A stretch of DNA of 49,265 nt, taken from positions 1-49,265 of the IMG/VR virus record IMGVR_UViG_3300020477_000043; one strand, written 5' to 3'. This DNA is from a virus. Below are positions 17,766 through 25,869 of this stretch, piece after piece. Made by a program: the position numbers and the translations under genes. A model generated the notes under the pieces. The model saw only the letters and a list, made by a program, of their open reading frames with translations, searched no databases and was not told the DNA's origin. Positions within the stretch are counted from its first letter, which is position 1. The number at the start of each line of letters is the position of its first letter.

Positions 17766-18261
17766 TAGCTAAATCAACAAACTTCTCTCTTAGGCTTTGT
17801 CTTACTTTATAAGCTGACTCACCTAAGTTTTCAGAAATTTCCTCCATAGTTAAACCTTCAAGCCTTAAAAACACAAACTCTTTCTCATTTTTTGAAAGAT
17901 TATGATTTGTCAGTAAATCCATAGCGTGTATAATTTCCTCATGGTTAACTGGGTCTTGTAAGGCTTCTAATATTTTACTATCTGCCATGTTTGTATTTTC
18001 ATAAACTGCGTCTAAACTTCTGATTTCTGGTTGTCGTCCTACTTTGGACATAAGTGTTCTGATTGTGTTTAGTAATGTTGTGTGTAAATAGGTGTGGAAT
18101 ATAATTCCTCTACTATCATCAAATGATTTCGCTGCTTTTAAAATGGCTATTCTAAGTTCTTGGGCTAAATCTTCTCGATCCATTCCAATTATATATGTAT
18201 TACTTAACATCCTTTGAATTTTGGGTTCCCATTGTTTTATCAACTCATCATTTATTATCAT
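17743..18261 (-). CDS. Sigma-70 family RNA polymerase sigma factor
   Basis: The 172-residue protein has region 2 (DREDLAQELRIAILKAAKSF, then HTYLHTTLLNTIRTL) and region 4 (LSKNEKEFVFLRLEGLTMEE, then ISENLGESAYKVRQSLREKF, an HTH). No region 1.1 or region 3 is visible, so it is ECF-like in size. It would redirect host RNA polymerase to phage promoters, which fits the repeated GTATAAT boxes in this window. That match of sigma to promoter is inference. It overlaps the small membrane gene upstream by 14 bases and has an AAGGG site. Confidence 0.85.
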   Translation of the reverse strand: MIINDELIKQWEPKIQRMLSNTYIIGMDREDLAQELRIAILKAAKSFDDSRGIIFHTYLHTTLLNTIRTLMSKVGRQPEIRSLDAVYENTNMADSKILEALQDPVNHEEIIHAMDLLTNHNLSKNEKEFVFLRLEGLTMEEISENLGESAYKVRQSLREKFVDLANEHQIDF

Positions 18262-18484
18262 CTCTACCCTTTTGTTTTTTTCGACCTACATATTTAATAA
18301 TTACAGTCGTGGCGAAAGACCACAATACGATTCCTATTATTAAGAAACCAATATGAATAGTTGTATATCTTGCTAAAACCGCCCACACCATATCTTCCAT
18401 AATATGAGCTAAAGAAAGCGTTGCGAACAACGTCCAAAAGCCTTTATGTGTCAGTAATTTAAACATAAAACTATTTCGTTTCAT
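18248..18484 (-). CDS. Small two-helix membrane protein
   Basis: The 78 residues contain two hydrophobic stretches (about 12-35 and 43-64) and a lysine-rich C-terminus (GRKKQKGRDDNK). The first helix carries a SLAHIMEDMVWAVLARYT segment that looks more like a conserved cellular membrane protein than a random phage ORF. It precedes the sigma gene on a transcript that probably starts at the 18510 promoter. A holin role cannot be excluded, but no lysin is adjacent. Confidence 0.6.
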   Translation of the reverse strand: MKRNSFMFKLLTHKGFWTLFATLSLAHIMEDMVWAVLARYTTIHIGFLIIGIVLWSFATTVIIKYVGRKKQKGRDDNK

Positions 18485-18509
18485 AATATTAACTATGTTA
18501 TATAATGAT

Positions 18510-18519
18510 TTTATACTAA
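18510..18519 (-). promoter_or_regulatory. Predicted promoter, TTAGTATAAA box
   Basis: On the minus strand TTAGTATAAA overlaps the end of the HTH-zinc gene and points to the small membrane protein and the sigma/replication operon. It is a near-match to the TTAGTATAAT boxes elsewhere. A further AT-rich TATATAAC sequence follows within 15 bases. Confidence 0.45.
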
Positions 18520-18941
18520 TTTAATATTTGGGTCAAATTTTTCTTTGAACTTATCCCAGCTCTTTGTCCTCTATAAAAACACTGTCTAGAACAATAAATA
18601 TGTTTATACCCTCTAAGATCGTAATATCTTTGTATAATTTGATATCGTTTTCTGTAAAAAGGGACTCTGCATAATGTACAAGTTACTTTAATATTATAGT
18701 AATTAAATCTACATTTATTTGAACAAAATCTAATACCTTTTTCTATTAAAGTATTGCAATTAATACAAGGCGTTACTTTTTTAGGTATAGCTCTGAGAGT
18801 AGGTTCGTTATTAGATTTAAGAACGTGATGTATGTATTCTCTGGAGCACTTAAATCTTTTACCAATTTGGGCGAGGGTTAGGGTAGGGTTTTCTCTTCTA
18901 TAAAGAATTATCCTTTTAATCTTTCTTGGGTTTTTTCTCAT
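18516..18941 (-). CDS. HTH and double zinc-finger regulator-like protein
   Basis: The 141 residues start with a basic patch and an HTH (TLTLAQIGKRFKCSREYIHH). Two treble-clef-like zinc modules follow: CINC (59-62) with FCSNKC, then CTLC (87-90) with YCSRQC. It is probably a DNA-binding protein. The layout also resembles accessory DNA-binding domains of mobile endonucleases, but no nuclease core is seen. It lies between the tail genes and the replication genes and may regulate the switch between them. Confidence 0.65.
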   Translation of the reverse strand: MRKNPRKIKRIILYRRENPTLTLAQIGKRFKCSREYIHHVLKSNNEPTLRAIPKKVTPCINCNTLIEKGIRFCSNKCRFNYYNIKVTCTLCRVPFYRKRYQIIQRYYDLRGYKHIYCSRQCFYRGQRAGISSKKNLTQILN

Positions 18942-18947
18942 ATATTA

Positions 18948-21900
18948 TCAAGATTCTAATGCTTCAATTCTAGCTTTTAATTCTTTTATCGCCCCAATTA
19001 ACGGAGCTATTAGCTGGTCATACTCTAAGCGTCGCATTTTATCTTCTGTATCTGGTAGCTTAATCCCAGCCCATGTTGTTTTATCTATACCTAAATTATT
19101 TAAAACAGTTTCTACTTCTTGAGCAACTAAACCATAAAAAAGTTTACCCTCTCTTTTAGGAGAATCTGACCTGCCATATTGCCTTGGTTGTAAACTACTT
19201 ATAAGTTGGAGAGAGTCAGAGTTTGTTAAATCAATTATATTTGTTTTAACTCTGGCGTCTGACGTTGATGTTAACGAACCCCCATAATTAAGATCACCAT
19301 CTATAAAAATATCTTCAAATAAGGAATTCGCTGTATCATTCCCCAATGAAGTTCTTTGACCACTAACTGTGTTTACAGGTAGTATAGCACCATTGTTAGG
19401 CAGAAAAATTGCATAATTTACGTAAAAATTATCATATACATAAGAACTATAAAACCTTCTTCTAAATAATAGAGTCCCATCCCCACTAAAATGCTTAATT
19501 GATCCTGCATCTGCACCACCATTATACGACTCAAAACCTTGAGATGACTGTTTTATATGAATTCCTGCTTTATCTCCTCCTCCAGTCGTACCTGTAGTTA
19601 AGTCTAAATCTCCTTTTATTAATACGTTAGTCCCATCCCATCTAAAATATTGAGATGAACTACCTATATCAAATCTAGGTGTTGCAGAATTGTATTCTAA
19701 AATATATCCTGTACCACTACCATATGAAGATTTACCAGACATAATTTGTCCAGCAGTATTCATAGTCACACCACTCATATCTGCTGTAATTCGAGTTGTA
19801 ACTACTCCTGATGTTATATGATCTGCGGTAATTGTGCCTGCTTGTATATTATCTGCAATTATTGAATTTGCCGCTAAAGCACCTACAGACATTGTAGGTA
19901 TTTTACCATTGAAAGGTAATATAGTCGGAGAGTTACCCTTAGTATTTGTATTATCCTGTGATGTACCGACAATAACTGTAGCCATTAATATTTTATTATC
20001 TTGATATGGGACTCTATAATCTGTAGTTACTCCTACAGGATAAGCAGAAGATGAATCGGATATATCTAAAAAGCAATAATACGTTGTGTTATCACTTAAA
20101 CCACTACTTAAATTTGCCCCCCCTATACTTGAAAAATCTGTATTTGAATTACCTGAATCTACTGGGTGGGTATCTGAAGAAGAAGTACCGAAAGATATAT
20201 AACCTGCAGTATTACCTGCGGTACCATTACCCCAAGAAAACTTATTATATACAGAAGAATCGGACTGTGGGAATTTTTTAAATTCTACTGTGGTTGTCCA
20301 AGGCTGTGCCCCTTTTTTCAATAACGCTGTTGTCATTGCACCAGAAGCTATGAATTTAGCAGGATCGCCTTTTGTTGGTATATCTGTGTCATTAGCAATC
20401 ATTTTAAATTGTGATTCTGGATCACCATATTTTGCCCATGCTACTAAAGTAGCAAAACCATTTTTAACATCATCTAAGTTTTTCCATGCGGTTTTTTCTA
20501 CAGTAAGTAATGATGTGCCTGAACCAGGATAATAGATATAATACAATCTTCCATCTGAATTCATATCCCCAGTTTCACCAGCGTCTATTGTAAAACGCTT
20601 TGATCCTACTGTTAATGAACCTTCCGCCCATGAAACCCTATCTAACAAATCCCCTGTTTTAGATGTAAAAACTGTTGTAGTTAATGCATTTGTTGCGTTT
20701 ACTTGCATTTGAGATGGATTGTCTAGTGGAGGTAACTGCTCATCTTCTGATACAGCTTGAACTACTGATGTCATTAAAGATGGTGATGGTTTTGCTGCAG
20801 TATAATCTACCTCCGCAGTATCTCCAGCTGTAGATGCTGATTCACTTCCATATGCTTGATACTCTGTTGTGTGAACTCCATCTTGTTCGATTAAGCTTAT
20901 ACCTAATACAATCATATTTGTATTTACGTTTACTAAATCATTCCTTACTTTAATAAAATCTCCAGCCCTTACAGGAATATAAAATCTATATGTTTTAGCG
21001 GTGCTTACAGTCCCTGTATTTAAGGTTGTGCTTATAGTTGTACCAGTCATTGCTGATACGTATCCATAAGTCGTTGATGGGTCGCCAGCAGAATCTAATT
21101 CTACTAACGTTGTACCTATCGTTATTCCATATGAAAATGGAGATGGTCCAGATATTACAGTGGTAGTAGTATGCGTTGCTGCAGTTGTACTACCAACTCC
21201 ACGATCAACTTCTATTGTTGTGGCATTTGTAATACTTTTTATTCTCATCATCTCACTATCAACATTTACCACTTCGCCAGCAGATAATGTTGTTGTTGCA
21301 TCTGAGTCTACAGTAATGGTTGTTGCTGTTGTAGAAGATATAGCACCATCTAAAGCACTTACAGTACTAGCTAAAGTAGCTGTATCTACACTAGAACTTG
21401 TACTAACAGCAGATGGACTTATATCTACGTAAAATCTAGGTTTTTCTATAGTTGAAAATGATCCCTTTAATGTTGTAGTTGATTTTTTTACTAGGTTTGC
21501 AGCTAGTTTTTCTCTTATAGCCCTAGGTTCTTTTAGATTGCCTGTTTGAAAATCAATTCCTCTTTTAACGCCTAATGAAGTTTTAGGTCTACTTTTTAAA
21601 GTAAATGTAGCACCACTACTTCTACCAACAAATATTTTATTTTCAGCAAAAATAGAGGTTTGATTTGATTCTGATAAACCCTCGTCAATTTCAGAAATAA
21701 GTACATATGCAGGGCTTGTATTTGAAATGCCGCTTGTTTTATTTATATATTGCATCCTAGCTACATCTGCTACATATACGTGGGCGTCATCACTATGTGT
21801 ATGTGCCCCAGTTCCATCTGTATTTCTTATAACAGTTAAAGTTGTTCCACTAATACCTGTTATTTTCATTTCTTCTGGGTTATCCCCAGAATGAGAAACT

Positions 21901-23159
21901 ACTATAGTCTGTCCAGTATGAAAATCGGCCACACTATCTACTGCAAAGCTTGTTGCAGCCGCATCACTTGCTAGTCCCGACCCAGTTACTAAAGTGGAAT
22001 ATGCCATTAACATTTCTGAACTGTGGCTACCAGCTGTGCCTCCAGTTATTGCTTTATCCTTCCAAGTAAAATTAGGACTAGTTCCAGTTGGGACTCCGTC
22101 ACCATTAATACTAGTATTAGCAGCTTTTGCTGTTAAAACCTCTACTACTACAGATGTTCCAGCGGGTACTCCTACTCCATCGTCTAATTCAGATGAAGCT
22201 GGAAAAGTAACTGTAGCCTCTGTTATTAAACCTTCTCTAGGTCTTTCAAAGCTAAATTTACTCATTGCAATACTTCGCCCATCTTGAGTAAAGTTTTTAC
22301 TGGCTGGGTGTTGTATGCTTAATCCATAATTAGCTGGAATTGTTGTTGGGAACTTAGCACGTTTAAAATAATTAAAACAAGCTTTTGGTTTATGAGATGT
22401 TGCAGTTGATGTAAAATTTGGTGATACGTAATAATTATAACCATATATTTGTTCATCAGCTTCTAAATTATGTGGGTCCTCTGCTGCTAACTGTGATACA
22501 TGACTTAAAAATGATTTTCTACCTGTATGATAAATATCATTTTCTTGATATTTTTCTGTTGAATCAATAAATCTTGCATCTGTAGAAGCTGAAGTGGGGA
22601 TAGTTAAATTGTTCGTTGCTTTACTTATTAAAGACTTTATTAAACCTCCCCTAGATGAAATTGCGGTTGTAAAAACATTTTTTATTGCATCGTATTCCGC
22701 AGAAACCGCACCAGAATAACTTATATGATCTGCAGGAGATAACCCAGAAGCAGTAGCATGATTTAATATAGTATAAGATTTAGCACCACTTGTGGTATTA
22801 TCTCTTAATTCTGCTAAATAATCAGTACATGATATTTCAAGTACCATGCCAGTTCTATCTTCATATGTTTCTGCCGTTTTATAAACGACTCCATAAAAGT
22901 AAATTTGATTTGTTTCACCATCACGCAATCTTATTGGCATGAAATCGGTAAATATACCTGTCCACGGACCATCACTTTGCCCACTAGCACCAGAAAATGG
23001 CGTAGTGCTACTATTGTTTAAACGCATAAACAAAGTAGAGGGAGTCCCTATAGACTCTGTTAATTTTAATGACATTATAGCTGATTTTGAAGATCCAGAA
23101 TCTAATATATCTTCCCAAGAATCTCCATCCCAATATGAACCAATTAGCCTTTGAGTCAT
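18948..23159 (-). CDS. Tail hub/receptor-binding protein with S74 chaperone
   Basis: This 1403-residue tail-tip protein has an N-terminal part (about 1-330) like a hub or distal-tail domain: RLRDGETNQIYFYGVVYK, then LEISCTDYLAEL. Two beta modules (about 388-465 and 598-670) of a type shared with other tail genes here follow, then fibre-like repeats. The end carries an intramolecular chaperone of the S74 family with the Ser-Asp-x-Arg-x-Lys motif TSDARVKTNI near residue 1295 and LVAQEVETVL. The last residues are a coiled-coil trimer zipper (IGAIKELKARIEALES). By family knowledge S74 folds the trimer and then cuts itself off. It probably contacts the host receptor. Confidence 0.85.
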   Translation of the reverse strand: MTQRLIGSYWDGDSWEDILDSGSSKSAIMSLKLTESIGTPSTLFMRLNNSSTTPFSGASGQSDGPWTGIFTDFMPIRLRDGETNQIYFYGVVYKTAETYEDRTGMVLEISCTDYLAELRDNTTSGAKSYTILNHATASGLSPADHISYSGAVSAEYDAIKNVFTTAISSRGGLIKSLISKATNNLTIPTSASTDARFIDSTEKYQENDIYHTGRKSFLSHVSQLAAEDPHNLEADEQIYGYNYYVSPNFTSTATSHKPKACFNYFKRAKFPTTIPANYGLSIQHPASKNFTQDGRSIAMSKFSFERPREGLITEATVTFPASSELDDGVGVPAGTSVVVEVLTAKAANTSINGDGVPTGTSPNFTWKDKAITGGTAGSHSSEMLMAYSTLVTGSGLASDAAATSFAVDSVADFHTGQTIVVSHSGDNPEEMKITGISGTTLTVIRNTDGTGAHTHSDDAHVYVADVARMQYINKTSGISNTSPAYVLISEIDEGLSESNQTSIFAENKIFVGRSSGATFTLKSRPKTSLGVKRGIDFQTGNLKEPRAIREKLAANLVKKSTTTLKGSFSTIEKPRFYVDISPSAVSTSSSVDTATLASTVSALDGAISSTTATTITVDSDATTTLSAGEVVNVDSEMMRIKSITNATTIEVDRGVGSTTAATHTTTTVISGPSPFSYGITIGTTLVELDSAGDPSTTYGYVSAMTGTTISTTLNTGTVSTAKTYRFYIPVRAGDFIKVRNDLVNVNTNMIVLGISLIEQDGVHTTEYQAYGSESASTAGDTAEVDYTAAKPSPSLMTSVVQAVSEDEQLPPLDNPSQMQVNATNALTTTVFTSKTGDLLDRVSWAEGSLTVGSKRFTIDAGETGDMNSDGRLYYIYYPGSGTSLLTVEKTAWKNLDDVKNGFATLVAWAKYGDPESQFKMIANDTDIPTKGDPAKFIASGAMTTALLKKGAQPWTTTVEFKKFPQSDSSVYNKFSWGNGTAGNTAGYISFGTSSSDTHPVDSGNSNTDFSSIGGANLSSGLSDNTTYYCFLDISDSSSAYPVGVTTDYRVPYQDNKILMATVIVGTSQDNTNTKGNSPTILPFNGKIPTMSVGALAANSIIADNIQAGTITADHITSGVVTTRITADMSGVTMNTAGQIMSGKSSYGSGTGYILEYNSATPRFDIGSSSQYFRWDGTNVLIKGDLDLTTGTTGGGDKAGIHIKQSSQGFESYNGGADAGSIKHFSGDGTLLFRRRFYSSYVYDNFYVNYAIFLPNNGAILPVNTVSGQRTSLGNDTANSLFEDIFIDGDLNYGGSLTSTSDARVKTNIIDLTNSDSLQLISSLQPRQYGRSDSPKREGKLFYGLVAQEVETVLNNLGIDKTTWAGIKLPDTEDKMRRLEYDQLIAPLIGAIKELKARIEALES

Positions 23160-23160
23160 T

Positions 23161-24045
23161 TTAGAACTTAATACCTTTCCTAACGTGTCCTACAAACTGA
23201 ACATTAAACGCATATCTATCTTCTTCACCAGGAAAATGTGTGAATTGTGCTTGGTTTACAGCCACGTTGTATATACCCCCACCTGTAGCATATCCAGTAG
23301 CACCTGGTGTTATACCTATAGCATATATTTGGGCGTCATCAGCATGAGCGTAACCACTTGTTTGCTTTTGATCTCTTGCTACAGTTAGAGTTCTTGCCCC
23401 TGTATATGGGGCACTTCCTGAAATACCTCTAACTTCCATAATTTCCCAATTACCTCCTGACTCAGATGATCCATTACTCCTAGTGCCACCACTTTCAATC
23501 ATTATTAATTGACTATCATTATCATAAAAATATGAAGCATCTGAAACTGCTATGCTAGTATCACTTTCATTAACCCCTGCAGTTAATGTCCCTGCTTCTA
23601 CCCTTCCTGCATAAGCTACATCTGCAATTCTACTAACTGGGAATTCTGTTACAGAAGCATCTCCAACTTCTATTTGTAATTTATTATCTGAATATGTCCA
23701 TGTAGCTAATATATTCTCTAAATAATTTTTATATGGCACATAATACGTTTGATTTTCTACTCCTGTTCCAGCCGCATTTGGTCCAGAAACAGTTGCTTTT
23801 TCCATGTGCCAAAAACCAATATCTGTATTAGTTAGGTCCCCACCAATAGTATCTACAAGTCCTGAAATTGTAACCGCGGGTTTTATTTGATTCATATCAA
23901 ATATTATTGGGTCACCACCAGGTAATGATTGCAGAATAGGTTGTTTCGCCATCTGTGTTGCAAACTGATCTACCTTTAACATTAACCTTACAGTTGCAGA
24001 AGCGTGTGTGCCATTTCTTAAAAATACTGATAATGGAGCATCCAT
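23161..24045 (-). CDS. Distal tail protein
   Basis: This 294-residue beta-rich protein starts with a domain holding VTISGLVDTIGG and VPYKNYLENILATW, reminiscent of Dit-like distal tail proteins. A module at about 150-245 matches those in the hub and tube genes: DTSIAVSDASYF, then EIMEVRGISG and ARTLTVARD, ending in AHADDAQIY. Its place between tape measure and hub fits a distal tail or baseplate ring that joins tube to tip. The exact role is inferred from synteny. Confidence 0.7.
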   Translation of the reverse strand: MDAPLSVFLRNGTHASATVRLMLKVDQFATQMAKQPILQSLPGGDPIIFDMNQIKPAVTISGLVDTIGGDLTNTDIGFWHMEKATVSGPNAAGTGVENQTYYVPYKNYLENILATWTYSDNKLQIEVGDASVTEFPVSRIADVAYAGRVEAGTLTAGVNESDTSIAVSDASYFYDNDSQLIMIESGGTRSNGSSESGGNWEIMEVRGISGSAPYTGARTLTVARDQKQTSGYAHADDAQIYAIGITPGATGYATGGGIYNVAVNQAQFTHFPGEEDRYAFNVQFVGHVRKGIKF

Positions 24046-25212
24046 TTAAACTGCTCCTCCTCTTATATGGTCTAAATACGGAACTGATGTACTCATTTGA
24101 GTTGCATCTATTCCTTGAAAAGCCATCATATAATTAAAATTTCTTTGTGAGTCTTGAGCACGTTCTTGTCTAGACCCAAGACCTAAATTTTCAAAATTCC
24201 CATAAGCACCTGGGGGTAATCCAGCACCACTGTTACGATCACCACGTAAATAGTCTTTTGTAGCACTATCAGGCGTTCCAGGTGTAAATAAAGTTTGGTT
24301 TTGTTTTTCTAGTGCATCTAAAATAGCTTGACCTTTATCAGCTAGACCTCCTATAAATGGTAAACCTTCAAATTTTGTTAAAGTTTCCCCAACTTTTGTC
24401 CATATCCAATTTTTTATATCCGTAATCCACCCAAAAGATGTAAGATAAGAAAAGAATTCTTTAATTTTTATCCAAAAATCTTCTAATTTATTTTTAAAAT
24501 TATCCCATACAGACCCAAGCCAGTTCCAAACATCCAAAGCTTTATCTTTTATATATTGAATCCAAGGTTTCATAAAACCTAATGTTTCACCTATCCAACT
24601 AGCCATTGATTTAATTCCACTAATTGTGGCGTCCCAACCCTGTTTGATTAAATCCCAAACAGTACCTGGTAAAGTCTTCAACATTTCCCAAAGCTTACCT
24701 GCCCATTCCCAAAGCGTTTTACCCCATTCTTTCATCTTGTCCCATAAACCCCACATCATATCAGATAACCATTGGTCAAAACTTCCGTCTAAAAGCCATT
24801 TAAGACCTCTTACTAACCAACCTATACCTTTTATTAAAAGAACTATAATCGGTACAAAAGGCATAATAAGTAAATCCATAATTAAGCCAACCATTTGCGA
24901 AATAGTTCCTAATAAACCACCTAATATGCTTGATTGTTTAGCAGTTGCAGCAGCGGCAAAATAAATACCTTTTAAACCTTTTCGGCGATTTTTCCCCTTT
25001 ATATCATTTTGCCCTCCTAACATTTTGTCTAAAAGAGCGTTCATTTTTTTGCCGTGTTTAGTTTCTATTGTTTTTTTACCTATAGCTTTCCCAATGCCAC
25101 CTGCTTCTCCAACAGCACCTAGCATACCTTGAGCACTAGACCCCACTGCTGATGCAGCACGTCCTGCTCCTGCCATGAGTTTTAAACCCATTCCTAGTAG
25201 TGGTAGTGGCAC
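24046..25212 (-). CDS. Tape measure protein (short)
   Basis: The start is GTG at 25212 with AGGAG seven bases upstream. The 388-residue protein has a Gly/Ala-rich N-terminus, a hydrophobic belt (about 92-140) and a series of Trp-rich amphipathic helices (WGLWDKMKEWGKTLWEWAGK). This is typical of tape measures, which set tail length and assist DNA entry. Its place right after the frameshifted chaperone supports the call. At about 0.15 nm per residue it would give a short tail of about 58 nm. This is inference; no tail length is known. Confidence 0.8.
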   Translation of the reverse strand: MPLPLLGMGLKLMAGAGRAASAVGSSAQGMLGAVGEAGGIGKAIGKKTIETKHGKKMNALLDKMLGGQNDIKGKNRRKGLKGIYFAAAATAKQSSILGGLLGTISQMVGLIMDLLIMPFVPIIVLLIKGIGWLVRGLKWLLDGSFDQWLSDMMWGLWDKMKEWGKTLWEWAGKLWEMLKTLPGTVWDLIKQGWDATISGIKSMASWIGETLGFMKPWIQYIKDKALDVWNWLGSVWDNFKNKLEDFWIKIKEFFSYLTSFGWITDIKNWIWTKVGETLTKFEGLPFIGGLADKGQAILDALEKQNQTLFTPGTPDSATKDYLRGDRNSGAGLPPGAYGNFENLGLGSRQERAQDSQRNFNYMMAFQGIDATQMSTSVPYLDHIRGGAV

Positions 25213-25233
25213 AATATATCTCCTTTTGTTAAA

Positions 25234-25853
25234 TTAAAAATTCGGCATCCTTGCCTTCATTTGAGCCATTTGTGAAGCTTCTGCTTCTTGTTGTATTTCG
25301 CTAAATGCCCCTTCAATTCCTAAAATTAAATTTATTTCTGATTCAGTGAAATTTAATATGGCTTCCCACGGAATTCCTAGTTTTAATAACTGTAAGACTG
25401 TCAACCAATGTGTAAATAAAAGATTTTCATGTAGTGTAGTGTCTGTTGAATGTCTTAAGAAAGCCTTTACTCTTTTTTTATTGAATCAATTCCACCTTCC
25501 TTGTTACTATCACCTGAAAATGCTTGAGGTACTAATGTTTCTAATGCAGAGCCTAATCTTTGATCTATAGACATTAAAAATGCCTCTGTTGTTCTACCCC
25601 AAGGGGCATCAATTAGCATCTCTTTTAATGATTCCCTTACATACACATCAGCTTCAAAGTTTGTTCCGCCATTAGAGGTAAACTTTAAACATCTTGAAAT
25701 AAGTTGATTTCTTTTACTCCAAGACATTGGTTTTATTGTAACCTCAAATTCATCTCCTGTTTCTTCGATTCTAACTGTGACTCTTTCATCTGAAGTAACT
25801 GTTTGATATTTACTTATATCAAACCCTTTAGTTGTATTACTTTTCTGTGCCAT
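25234..25853 (-). CDS. Tail assembly chaperone, long (GT-like) -1 frameshift product
   Basis: A one-base backward slip at the A-rich heptamer (25473-25479) joins the first 127 residues to a second frame that has no start codon of its own. That frame runs 79 residues to TAA at 25234: RVKAFLRHSTDTTLHENLLF, then a TESEINLILGIEGAFSEIQQ helix and a Gln/Ala-rich end. The total is 206 residues. The product fills a gap that would otherwise hold no gene, and it matches the lambda gpG/gpGT design. Seen: heptamer, open -1 frame, synteny. Known: the family behaviour. The expressed ratio is unknown. Confidence 0.85.
25467..25853 (-). CDS. Tail assembly chaperone, short (G-like) product
   Basis: The 128-residue product has a beta/helical core (RVTVRIEETGDEFEVTIKPM, then RNQLISRCLKF) and ends in an acidic Lys tail at TAA 25467-25469. 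In siphoviruses the G-type protein, followed by its frameshift variant, lies between tube and tape measure and coats the tape measure during assembly. The order here is the same: tube, this gene, tape measure. The stop lies directly after a slippery heptamer. Confidence 0.8.
   Translation of the reverse strand: MAQKSNTTKGFDISKYQTVTSDERVTVRIEETGDEFEVTIKPMSWSKRNQLISRCLKFTSNGGTNFEADVYVRESLKEMLIDAPWGRTTEAFLMSIDQRLGSALETLVPQAFSGDSNKEGGIDSIKKE
25473..25479 (-). promoter_or_regulatory. Programmed -1 frameshift slippery site
   Basis: On the minus strand the zero-frame codons ATA-AAA-AAA-GAG-TAA contain A-AAA-AAA, a perfect X-XXY-YYZ heptamer, only four bases before the zero-frame stop. The -1 frame is open for 79 codons afterwards. 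Confidence 0.85.
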
Positions 25854-25869
25854 GCGTCCTCCTAAACTT

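Noticed and set aside
25467-25853. Slippery A-run as a sequencing error
   Set aside because: The heptamer is in the correct phase, next to the stop, and in the expected gene position. An error remains possible but is less likely than a programmed shift.
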